A stretch of DNA of 7,462 bases. Source: Terriglobia bacterium. GTDB taxonomy: Bacteria > Acidobacteriota > Terriglobia > UBA7540. The stretch covers positions 1 to 7,462 of the forward strand of contig JASHSC010000155.1 in NCBI GenBank assembly GCA_030036915.1, given 5' to 3'. The notes under the pieces are model-generated. The model worked only from the letters and a program-made list of their open reading frames with translations. It had not been told where the DNA came from and searched no databases. Within the stretch, counting starts at the first letter, position 1. Each line of letters begins with the position of its first letter. This document shows positions 1-6,188 of the stretch, piece after piece. A program made the translations under genes and the position numbers.

Positions 1-1617
1 GTGCAATTGCCCATCGGCGAGGAGAGAAATTTTCGCGGCCTCGTTGACCTGGTCAGCATGAAGGCCTTTCTCTTCGATCCTGACGGCTCCGGCAAAGGGA
101 AGGAAACCGAAATCCCCGCCGACCTCAAAGACGCGGCCGACAAAGCCCGCGAGGCACTGGTGGAAATGGTGGCTGAGGGGAATGACCGACTGATGGAGGA
201 GTTTTTCGAGAAAGGGACGATCCCCGTTGAAGACCTGGCGCCGGGATTGAGGCAGGCCATCGCGGAAAGGCGCATCTTCCCCGTGACTATTGCCGCCGGC
301 GTACTCAACATCGGCAGCGAGAGCCTGATGAATTTCCTGGTTGATTACATGCCTTCGCCCGTGGTGCGCGGGGAAGTGGAAGGTGTCGACCACGAGGGCG
401 GGCAGCCGCTGAAGCGGAAAATCGCGGACGCGCAGCCCGTTTCGGCCTTCGTGTTCAAGACGGTGGCCGACCCTTTTGCCGGGCGTGTGAGCTATTTCAA
501 AGTGATGTCAGGCGTGCTGAAGAATGAAGCCAACCTGACGAATTTCAATCGCGGGTCCGCCGAGCGCCTTTCACACATCGGCGTGACGCAAGGGAAAACG
601 CAGATTGCCGTGGCGGAGCTCCACGCAGGTGACATCGGCGCAGTGGCGAAGCTGAAGGACACGCTCACCGGCGATACGCTGGGTGACAAAGGCTCGCAGA
701 TCGTTTTTTCCAAGGTCAAACTGGCCGAGCCGGCCATTTCCTTCGCCATTGAGCCCAAGTCGCGCGGCGATGAGGACAAGCTCTCCACGGCTATTCACCG
801 CATGCTCGAGGAGGACCTGCTCCTGCGCTTCTCGCGCGACCCGCAGACCAAGGAATTCCTGCTCTCCGGCGCCGGACAGCAGCACGTGGAAGTGGCGGTT
901 TCAAAACTCAAGAGGCGGTTCAATATCGAAGTCTCGCTCAAAGCCCCCAAGATTCCGTATCGCGAGACCATTCGCGCCAAGGCCGAAGCGCAGGGAAAGC
1001 ACAAAAAGCAGACGGGGGGCCACGGCCAATACGGGGACTGCTGGATCAAGGTGGAGCCGCTGGCGCGGGGCGTGGGCTTCGAGTTCGTGAACGATATTTT
1101 CGGCGGCGCCATTCCGCGCAACTTCATCCCTGCGGTGGAGAAGGGAATTGTGGAGGCGGCGGCACGCGGGTATCTGGCCGGATACCCGGTGGTGGATTTC
1201 CGGGTCATTCTTTTCGACGGCTCCTACCACGATGTTGACTCTTCGGAAATCGCCTTCAAGCTGGCCGGATCCAAGGGCTTCAAGAAGTGCATGGAACAGG
1301 CGAAGCCGTGCCTGCTGGAGCCTGTTATGAATGTTGAGATAACTGTTCCAGAGAATTATTCTGGAGATATTATGGGCAATCTGAATGGCCGCCGCGGCCG
1401 CATTCAGGGCATGGAGCCGAAATCCGGCTCGACCGTGGTGAAAGCCCAGGTGCCGCTGGCTGAAATGCTGACCTATGCTTCCGACCTTACCTCCATGACT
1501 CAGGGGCGCGGCACATACGCCATGGAAATGTCGCATTACGACATTGTGCCGCAGCAGATTGCCGACAAGATCGTTGCCGCTCACAAGCCCGCTACCGCGG
1601 AGGAAGAGGAAGATTAA
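1..1617 (+). CDS. fusA: Elongation factor G-like translational GTPase (EF-G / EF-G2 type), 5'-truncated by the window edge
   Basis: Ribosomal translocase family: it uses GTP hydrolysis on the ribosome to move tRNA and mRNA, or acts as a paralogue of that factor. The frame is open from base 1. The first codon, gtg, reads as the Val of the conserved VQLPIG stretch of the G' region, so it is not a start; the GTPase core with its P-loop (about 150 residues) lies outside the window. Visible residues: end of G domain/G' 1-120; domain II about 125-235 (FKTVADPFAGRVSYFKV, TGDTLGD); domain III about 243-315 (SGAGQQHVEV at 289-298); domain IV about 316-435 (KKQTGGHGQYGD at 335-346, tip loop FDGSYHDVDSSE at 405-416); domain V about 438-515 (GRRGRIQGME). 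The tail is acidic, ending EEEED. GKHKKQTGGHGQYGD, and TQGK where canonical EF-G has a MHAN-like segment, point to the EF-G-like/EF-G2 branch rather than the main translocase; the missing G domain prevents certainty. Residues 441-460 are encoded in strikingly AT-rich codons. Confidence 0.95.
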   Translation: MQLPIGEERNFRGLVDLVSMKAFLFDPDGSGKGKETEIPADLKDAADKAREALVEMVAEGNDRLMEEFFEKGTIPVEDLAPGLRQAIAERRIFPVTIAAGVLNIGSESLMNFLVDYMPSPVVRGEVEGVDHEGGQPLKRKIADAQPVSAFVFKTVADPFAGRVSYFKVMSGVLKNEANLTNFNRGSAERLSHIGVTQGKTQIAVAELHAGDIGAVAKLKDTLTGDTLGDKGSQIVFSKVKLAEPAISFAIEPKSRGDEDKLSTAIHRMLEEDLLLRFSRDPQTKEFLLSGAGQQHVEVAVSKLKRRFNIEVSLKAPKIPYRETIRAKAEAQGKHKKQTGGHGQYGDCWIKVEPLARGVGFEFVNDIFGGAIPRNFIPAVEKGIVEAAARGYLAGYPVVDFRVILFDGSYHDVDSSEIAFKLAGSKGFKKCMEQAKPCLLEPVMNVEITVPENYSGDIMGNLNGRRGRIQGMEPKSGSTVVKAQVPLAEMLTYASDLTSMTQGRGTYAMEMSHYDIVPQQIADKIVAAHKPATAEEEED

Positions 1618-1704
1618 CGGGGCATGTTGCCGGTTGCCGGGGTGGCGGAATCCAATTCCGGCCGAATCGCCGATCTTTCGGAGGATCAACGCTCAAGTAA
1701 TCGC
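1618..1704 (+). other. Short gap between the EF-G-like gene and the transporter, with a hairpin and a distant GGAGG
   Basis: A stem of CGGAAT (1646-1651) and ATTCCG (1655-1660) encloses a 3-base loop, and with one bulged base it extends through GGC/GCC. No T-run follows, so it is a poor intrinsic terminator. GGAGG at 1680-1684 lies 20 bases before the ATG at 1705, further than a standard ribosome binding site. Read-through transcription from the EF-G gene into the transporter is possible. Confidence 0.35.
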
Positions 1705-2697
1705 ATGTTCATCCCGCAGATTTATCCCCTTACGCTCGCCTTGATGATCCTTAGCATGTTTTCCTGGGGCAGTTGGGCCAACACGCAGAAGGCGGTGGGA
1801 AGCTGGCGATTCGAGCTCTTCTACTGGGATTACGTTTGGGGAATTCTGCTGCTTAGCCTGGCGGTGGGGCTGACGCTAGGCCGGACAGACGCCGCCAGCC
1901 CCGATAGCTTCTTCAACAACCTCGGGAGCGCCAGCGCGCGCAGTTTGTTGCTTGCCCTGGCGGGCGGAGCGATTTTCGACGTTGCCAACATGCTGCTTGT
2001 GGCAGCCATCGGGATCGCCGGGCTGGCGGTGGCTTTTCCCATTGGCATCGGATTAGCGCTGGTGGTGGGATCGGTGTTGAATTACGTGGTGACGCCTGCC
2101 GGAAATCCTCTGCTGCTGTTTGGAGGAATTGGAATGGTGTGCGTGGCCATCGTGCTGGACGCTCTGGCTTACCGCAAACTTTCCGGCAACGTGCAGGTGA
2201 CCACGAAAGGGATCATGCTGAGCCTGATGTGCGGCGTCGCCATGGGCCTGTTCTATCCCTTTATCGCCAAGGCCATCAAAGGCGAAGGTCACTTGGGGCC
2301 GTACACCGTCATGTTCGTATTTGCGATTGGAATCGTCATTTCGAATTTCCCGCTCAATTACGCGCTGATGCGCAGGCCGATTACCGGTGCGCCGCCCGTG
2401 AGCATCGGCGAATACTTTTCGGCGCGCGGAGGGCTGCACGCCTGGGGAGTGCTGGGAGGAGTGATCTGGGGCGTGGGCGGCGTTTCGAACTTCGTGGCGT
2501 CCTACGCACAGATGGTCGGCCCTGCGACTTCCTACGCGCTGGGTCAGGGTGCGACGATGGTCTCCGCGCTCTGGGGCGTCTTTGTGTGGAAGGAATTCCG
2601 CGGCGCGGGGCCGGTGGCAAACCGCCTCCTCGCCCTAATGTTTCTTTGCTTCATCCTGGGCCTTGCCGGTGTGGCGCTGGCGCCGGTGGTGAGGTAA
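1705..2697 (+). CDS. DMT-superfamily inner-membrane importer (GRP sugar-transporter or ureide-permease-like), 330 aa
   Basis: Probable solute importer of the drug/metabolite superfamily. From the ATG at 1705 the protein opens MFIPQIYPLTLALMILSM, an immediate membrane segment. The frame stays open upstream to an ATG at 1624, but those 27 extra residues are polar and look non-coding. About ten hydrophobic segments can be placed near residues 6-24, 41-58, 79-101, 104-127, 135-153, 168-190, 199-219, 245-265, 272-294 and 308-327. WGSWANTQK (21-29) followed by the FELFYWDY stretch (37-43) is typical of bacterial GRP/GlcU/RbsU-like proteins. The LALAGGAIFDVANMLL and VGSVLNYVV stretches also recall plant-type ureide/nucleobase permeases (UPS). 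Databases often label such acidobacterial proteins 'multidrug DMT transporter'; the neighbouring secreted nucleoside hydrolase argues instead for import of ribose or a nucleobase. The substrate is inferred, not shown. Start confidence is moderate because GGAGG lies 20 bases upstream. Confidence 0.88.
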   Translation: MFIPQIYPLTLALMILSMFSWGSWANTQKAVGSWRFELFYWDYVWGILLLSLAVGLTLGRTDAASPDSFFNNLGSASARSLLLALAGGAIFDVANMLLVAAIGIAGLAVAFPIGIGLALVVGSVLNYVVTPAGNPLLLFGGIGMVCVAIVLDALAYRKLSGNVQVTTKGIMLSLMCGVAMGLFYPFIAKAIKGEGHLGPYTVMFVFAIGIVISNFPLNYALMRRPITGAPPVSIGEYFSARGGLHAWGVLGGVIWGVGGVSNFVASYAQMVGPATSYALGQGATMVSALWGVFVWKEFRGAGPVANRLLALMFLCFILGLAGVALAPVVR

Positions 2698-2742
2698 AGC
2701 CCGCAATCGAAAGTCAAAGGTTGAAGGTGAGAAACCAAACCC

Positions 2743-2749
2743 GGGAAGG
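2743..2749 (+). promoter_or_regulatory. Ribosome binding site fixing the nucleoside hydrolase start
   Basis: GGGAAGG ends 7 bases before the ATG at 2757, ideal spacing. The frame is open far upstream, to an ATG at 2139 inside the transporter gene, so this site together with the signal peptide that follows decides the true start. Confidence 0.75.
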
Positions 2750-2756
2750 CCGCTTC

Positions 2757-3689
2757 ATGCGATTGACTGCAACCCTGCTCGCGTCCATGGCGCTTGCTGC
2801 TTCCATGTCCACGGCTGCGGACACTTCTGCAAAGATTCCCGTGATCCTCGACACAGACATCGGCACGGACATCGACGATGCCTTTGCATTGGCACTTATC
2901 ATCAAGAGCCCGGAGTTCGAATTGCTCGGAATCACAACCGTCTCCGGCGACACGGCGGCGAGAGCGCGCATTGCCGCCAAGATGCTGTGGGAAGCGGGAG
3001 GAAAGTGGCGGCAGGTTCCGGTGGTGGCGGGGTTGCCTGGACCCAGGCAAAACATCGATCAGGCGCGTTGGGCGGACGGTTTTGTGAGCCCGCAGATCCT
3101 GCGGGAAAGTGCTGTGGATTTTCTGCGCAGCAAGTTCCACCGCTACCCAGGACAAATCACCCTGATTGCCATCGGCGAACTTACAAACGTGGCGGCAATG
3201 CTGAAAGTTGATCCGCTGGCGGGAACGAAAATCAAGCGCATCGCGCTGATGGGTGGGTCAATCGCGCGGGGTTATGGCCCCGGCTCGAAACCTGAGGCCG
3301 AATGGAACATCAAGTCGAATCCCGCTGCGGCCCAGGCGGTGTTTGCATCGGGAATTCCCATCGTCATGGCCCCGCTCGACGTGACCGCGATGCTGAAGCT
3401 TGATGCTGATGCTCGAAGTCGAATTTTCTCCAGTAATACGCCAGTCGGTAATGCCTTGGCAGATCTATATAAACTATGGAATCGGGAAACGCCCACGCTT
3501 TTCGATCCCATGGCAGTGGCCATGGTGCTCGACCCGAGCCTGTGCCAGACAAAGGAACTGGCGATTGAAGTGGATGCCCAAGGTTATACCAGAGTCGTGG
3601 AAGGTAAGCCGCCCAACGCGACCGTTGGGGTGTCAACGGACCCCGCCAGATTCTTTGAATTTTATTTGAATCGCGTGGCAGGGAATTAG
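2757..3689 (+). CDS. Exported inosine-uridine preferring nucleoside hydrolase (IUNH family), 310 aa
   Basis: Predicted to cleave the N-glycosidic bond of ribonucleosides to ribose plus free base, in a calcium-dependent active site. Residues 1-21 form a signal peptide (MRL, then an Ala/Leu-rich core, cleavage near STAA), so it should act outside the cytoplasm, unlike most studied IUNH enzymes. The metal motif is at 32-41 (DTDIGTDIDD), matching the family's DxDxxxDD with two extra residues. MGG is at 165-167. E182 and N184 (AEWNIKSNPAAA) match the substrate-binding Glu/Asn. D250 in LFDPMAVA matches the last calcium ligand. The residue before it is Phe249, where Crithidia-type enzymes have the His proton donor, and GD (64-65) replaces the GN near the first ribose-binding loop. 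Length and the C-terminal region are normal for the family. It follows the importer by 59 bases and is probably co-transcribed. Base specificity cannot be read from sequence. Confidence 0.93.
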   Translation: MRLTATLLASMALAASMSTAADTSAKIPVILDTDIGTDIDDAFALALIIKSPEFELLGITTVSGDTAARARIAAKMLWEAGGKWRQVPVVAGLPGPRQNIDQARWADGFVSPQILRESAVDFLRSKFHRYPGQITLIAIGELTNVAAMLKVDPLAGTKIKRIALMGGSIARGYGPGSKPEAEWNIKSNPAAAQAVFASGIPIVMAPLDVTAMLKLDADARSRIFSSNTPVGNALADLYKLWNRETPTLFDPMAVAMVLDPSLCQTKELAIEVDAQGYTRVVEGKPPNATVGVSTDPARFFEFYLNRVAGN

Positions 3690-3745
3690 GAATGGGTAGA
3701 CTACCACTTCGCGGGCCTTCTGTGGTCATCACGATTTAGAAATTG
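3690..3745. other. Convergent gap between nucleoside hydrolase and M23 peptidase
   Basis: The 56 bases separate two genes ending toward each other. The only dyad is GGTAG-A-CTACC (3695-3705), whose one-base centre would force a smaller stem. No T-run follows on either strand, so a terminator is expected by position but not recognised. Confidence 0.3.
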
Positions 3746-5143
3746 TCACTGAGATTGCGAGTCCAACTTGGCCTGAATGCGATCGTGAATCCAGTGCGGG
3801 TCCCACCATTCAATGGGGTTGACGGCAATGCCGTCGAGCATCATGGTGAAGTGGAGGTGGTCGCCGCCGGCGAGGCCGGTCTGGCCGGTGTGGCCGATTT
3901 CCTGCTCACGCTTCACGTGGTCGCCCTCCTTCACCTCGAGCGAACTCATATGGCCGTAGAGGCTCTGAACGCCGCAGCCGTGATCAATCACCACTGCGTT
4001 CCCAAATATTCCCAAATATCCTGCAAAGATCACGACGCCGTCATTCGCAGCGCGCACCGGCATGTGCTCATGCCCGGCCAAGTCAAACCCCAAGTGGGTC
4101 TGGTGGTCCACCACCTGGCCGTTATATGTATAGGAGCGATAATCGGCAAAACTGGCTTCGGTTTTCGCAGGCAGGCGCAGAAAAGGTTCCGTCCATAGGA
4201 ATGTTGAAGACGTATGTTTGGAGAGTTTCATCAATTGTTGAGAATCGATCTCACGCAGATGCCCGTTGATTTCGAGGAAATTCTTGAGAGGACTGCCCTC
4301 ATCGGTCAACTCCGGCGTCGCTGCCATGATGGGCGGTACGACTCGATTCAGAAAGTCGTCACTAAGAGTGATCGTATCCGTGTGGAATTTCTTGGGAAAC
4401 ACCCGGTAAGTAAAATTGGCGATGGATTGATTTCCAACGTCGTCTCGCGCCACGATGCGAGCCGGCGTCGAAGGATCAATGTTATAAGGGTAGGCGAAGA
4501 GCGCCAGGCGAGTTTCCGGTGTCGACTCCTTCACGGGAAAACTTGTGAAAAAATAAGGACCGACCTCAACTCCCGACTCCGTCGTTCCGGGAGAGACTTT
4601 GAACATCACCATATCGCAGCCGCCCTGGTTGATGTAATGCTGAGTCGTCAGGACCTCGATCTGGGGAGGCAGAAACCGGACGGGAAGTTCCAGCGTTGTT
4701 TCACTCCGACCACCGCGAAAAAAATGCCCCCAGGAATCATTGGCAGCAGAAATCCGGAGTGTGGCGTGGCCTTCCTTGAGCTCGGGAATCACCTCGCGTC
4801 CCACGAGGACGTTCCAGTGCGTGGAGCTCGCAGGGCCGGCCGACCAGAATCTCCACCAACGATGCGGGTGGGCGGAGATGACCAGGTTCGATCGGTGAAT
4901 GACCTGCCCATCCTGCACAACTTCGACCGCCAGAGATTTCAGGTTGTGTTTGGCGTCGCGGACCTCCAAAGTGAGCTCGGTTTTCTGGCCCAGGCCCTTG
5001 GGAGGGTGCGTCAGGAAAATAGTGGGCGCCTCGGTGCTGGCAAGTTTCAAAAGCAACACAAACAGTACAACCACGACGGCGACGATCAAAACGACCATGC
5101 CCACACCAATGCCGGTGTCCGATCTTCGGTCACGTTTTGCCAA
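3746..5143 (-). CDS. Membrane-anchored M23 (LytM/lysostaphin-type) zinc endopeptidase, 465 aa from a TTG start
   Basis: Predicted peptidoglycan endopeptidase, or regulator of one, held in the inner membrane with its catalytic domain in the periplasm. From the TTG start it reads MAKRDRRSD, a basic cytoplasmic tail, then one strongly hydrophobic helix at about 12-33. Residues 40-335 are extracytoplasmic and beta-rich, with apparent Ig-like segments (TELTLEVRDAKHNLKSLAV; ARIVARDDVGNQS at 228-240); no named domain was recognised there. The M23 domain spans about 345-447: HLGFD gives zinc ligands H350 and D354, YGH gives H398, and HLH at 429-431 gives the catalytic and third ligand histidines. All active-site residues are present, so it is not a degenerate EnvC/NlpD-like domain. 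The open frame continues to a GTG at 5185, but GGGAGG at 5150-5155, 6 bases before the TTG, and the clean N-terminus favour 5143. It lies 97 bases downstream of the DUF1080 gene on the same strand. Confidence 0.92.
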   Translation of the reverse strand: MAKRDRRSDTGIGVGMVVLIVAVVVVLFVLLLKLASTEAPTIFLTHPPKGLGQKTELTLEVRDAKHNLKSLAVEVVQDGQVIHRSNLVISAHPHRWWRFWSAGPASSTHWNVLVGREVIPELKEGHATLRISAANDSWGHFFRGGRSETTLELPVRFLPPQIEVLTTQHYINQGGCDMVMFKVSPGTTESGVEVGPYFFTSFPVKESTPETRLALFAYPYNIDPSTPARIVARDDVGNQSIANFTYRVFPKKFHTDTITLSDDFLNRVVPPIMAATPELTDEGSPLKNFLEINGHLREIDSQQLMKLSKHTSSTFLWTEPFLRLPAKTEASFADYRSYTYNGQVVDHQTHLGFDLAGHEHMPVRAANDGVVIFAGYLGIFGNAVVIDHGCGVQSLYGHMSSLEVKEGDHVKREQEIGHTGQTGLAGGDHLHFTMMLDGIAVNPIEWWDPHWIHDRIQAKLDSQSQ

Positions 5144-5149
5144 TTGCTT

Positions 5150-5155
5150 CCTCCC
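5150..5155 (-). promoter_or_regulatory. Ribosome binding site selecting the TTG start of the M23 gene
   Basis: On the minus strand GGGAGG is followed by AAGCAA and then TTG (5143-5141), a near-ideal spacing. The alternative GTG at 5185 has no comparable site and would add 14 residues ahead of an already plausible cytoplasmic tail. Confidence 0.65.
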
Positions 5156-5169
5156 ACGAAAAGAAATCG

Positions 5170-5230
5170 GGAACTCGAAATTCACAGCTCGAATGTGTTG
5201 TCGAATGTTGAGTGTCGGATTTCGAGTTCC
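5170..5230. repeat. 12-bp perfect inverted repeat enclosing repeated TCGAAT-like units
   Basis: GGAACTCGAAAT (5170-5181) and its exact complement ATTTCGAGTTCC (5219-5230) flank a 37-base spacer. Inside are two near-tandem copies, TCGAATGTGTTG (5189-5200) and TCGAATGTTGAG (5201-5212). TCGAAAT (5175), TCGAATG (5189), TCGAATG (5201) and TCGGATT (5215) recur every 12-14 bases. It sits between the DUF1080 stop and the M23 start; the left arm overlaps only the non-preferred GTG extension of the M23 frame. Function is unknown: it could be a protein-binding array, an mRNA structure, or one copy of an interspersed intergenic repeat. Confidence 0.7.
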
Positions 5231-5240
5231 TGCAGTTCAT

Positions 5241-5882
5241 TCAGGCGGCAGGCTTGATCACATCAATCCGCAGCCCTCGAAAATCCACGCGATTGGTGTG
5301 GCTTTCAAGGCCGATATATCCTTGGTTGGGAACCCTGCTCAGGGGCCGCTTTTCAGCAAAGACAAATGCCGGATCGTCAAAGTCGATTTTATGAATTCGA
5401 TTCCCGTTTAGGAAAACCGTCAAGTGCCGCCCGATGCAGGAAATCTCGGCTTGGTTCCACTCCTCTGCCTTGCGACCCACGCTGAGGAGCGGAATCACCG
5501 CACCGTAAACCGCACCTGTGCTGTGAAGGTCGGTGAGCTGCCCGGCATCATCGAGGATGGAGATCTTGAAACCCGTATAAGCGGGGTCGCCTTGTTCGGC
5601 GGAACGCAGGTAGATGCCGCTCACCGCGCCCTTGGTAAGGCGATATTCAAGCCGCAGGACGAAATCCGCGTAGCGCTGGTCAGATCGTAGCCAGCCCCCC
5701 TGGCCTTCCGTCCAAAGAATTCCATTTTCTGCGTGCCAGTCCGAATGTCCCATCGCGTGCCAACCGGTCAAGTCCTGCCCGGTAAAAATCGGGCTAAACT
5801 GCGTGTCATCCACTTCTTGAGCCGTTGAGGCGAGCGCGAAAATCGGCAACAAGACCAGGAAGTAAAGAAGTCTCCTCAACAT
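5241..5882 (-). CDS. Secreted DUF1080 protein (3-keto-disaccharide hydrolase family, PF06439 type), 213 aa
   Basis: A concanavalin-like beta-sandwich family of exported proteins, recently linked to hydrolysis of 3-keto-glycosides, abundant in Acidobacteriota, Planctomycetota and Bacteroidota. Residues 1-22 are a signal peptide (MLRRLLYFLVLLPIFALASTAQ). Family landmarks follow in order: FTGQDLTGWHAMG at 33-45; GGWLRSDQRYADFVLRLEY at 62-80; SGIYLRSAEQGDPAYTGFKISILD at 88-111; TGAVYG at 122-127; EWNQAEISCIGRHLTVFLNGNRI at 141-163; QGYIGLESHTNRVDFRGLRI at 187-206. Usually an Asn precedes the SGI segment; here it is Val87. The protein is a single compact domain, within the usual length range. AGGAG abuts the ATG directly and GAGGGAG lies 11 bases upstream; the latter is the likelier ribosome binding site. 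It may be co-transcribed with the downstream M23 gene (97-base gap), although no functional link between them is evident. The exact substrate cannot be read from sequence. Confidence 0.92.
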   Translation of the reverse strand: MLRRLLYFLVLLPIFALASTAQEVDDTQFSPIFTGQDLTGWHAMGHSDWHAENGILWTEGQGGWLRSDQRYADFVLRLEYRLTKGAVSGIYLRSAEQGDPAYTGFKISILDDAGQLTDLHSTGAVYGAVIPLLSVGRKAEEWNQAEISCIGRHLTVFLNGNRIHKIDFDDPAFVFAEKRPLSRVPNQGYIGLESHTNRVDFRGLRIDVIKPAA

Positions 5883-6188
5883 CTCCTGCTACTCTCCCTC
5901 TGCATTGGCTCGAGATTCAAAGCCTGTGATACAAGATACTCGAAACCGGCACGGATTCACAAACCGAATTAGAACGCCAACATTGGTTCTCTCATCAATT
6001 CTGCCAACGTCGGTCTTTGTATTTAGCGGTCCACTGCGGCGGCTTGAGTGCCTCGTACGGTTGGACGCAATTTTTCCCGCTCCGGATGCACGTTTCAGGC
6101 AGAAACGGATGGTTTCTCAAAGGCGGCGTGCCATCTGAAGCCAAGAGGTTGAGGCACAGCCTTGCGGAATTTCGGGCATGGAACCTTC
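5883..6188. other. 306-base gap without a convincing gene
   Basis: This lies between the channel stop and the DUF1080 start, both on the minus strand. A minus-strand frame of 82 codons (6243-5995) overlaps the channel end. It has mixed third-position composition, no clear ribosome binding site and no recognised domain, although its end (about 27 residues rich in Lys, Trp and Pro, finishing RRWQN) looks more protein-like than chance. A second minus-strand frame of 20 residues starts at 6179. There is one imperfect direct repeat of 15 bases, GCCAACATTGG... at 5976 and GCCAACGTCGG... at 6003. The DUF1080-proximal end holds the promoter candidate. No tRNA cloverleaf or clear terminator was found. 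Confidence 0.4.
5933..5962 (-). promoter_or_regulatory. Possible sigma-70-type promoter for the DUF1080 gene
   Basis: On the minus strand TTGTGA (5962-5957) is followed after 18 bases by TATCTT (5938-5933). Each hexamer matches four of six consensus positions. Initiation would fall near 5926, giving a leader of about 44 bases that includes the GAGGGAG site. The match is moderate and rests on sequence alone. Confidence 0.3.

Noticed and set aside
901..1689. Minus-strand open frame of 262 codons opposite the EF-G-like gene
   Set aside because: It is a shadow of conserved EF-G codons with no ribosome binding site or domain.
2139..2756. N-terminal extension of the nucleoside hydrolase frame into the transporter gene
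   Set aside because: The 206 extra codons overlap the transporter out of frame and are Arg-rich and unstructured; the signal peptide and GGGAAGG site mark the start at 2757.
3695..3705. GGTAGACTACC as a bidirectional terminator between convergent genes
   Set aside because: The stem is at most 4-5 pairs with a minimal loop and no T-run follows on either strand.
4000..4019. Ten-base tandem duplication (TCCCAAATAT twice) in the M23 gene
   Set aside because: It encodes the conserved Gly-rich strand of the M23 fold (GYLGIFGNAVVIDHG), so the repeat follows from protein sequence.
4214..5257. Plus-strand open frame of 347 codons opposite the M23 gene
   Set aside because: It is antisense to a gene with complete catalytic motifs, its translation shows no domain, and long antisense frames are common opposite GC-rich genes.
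5949..5968. Possible tRNA T-arm on the minus strand (GGTTTGTGAATCC)
   Set aside because: It lacks the GGTTCRA core, and no acceptor, D or anticodon stems could be fitted around it.
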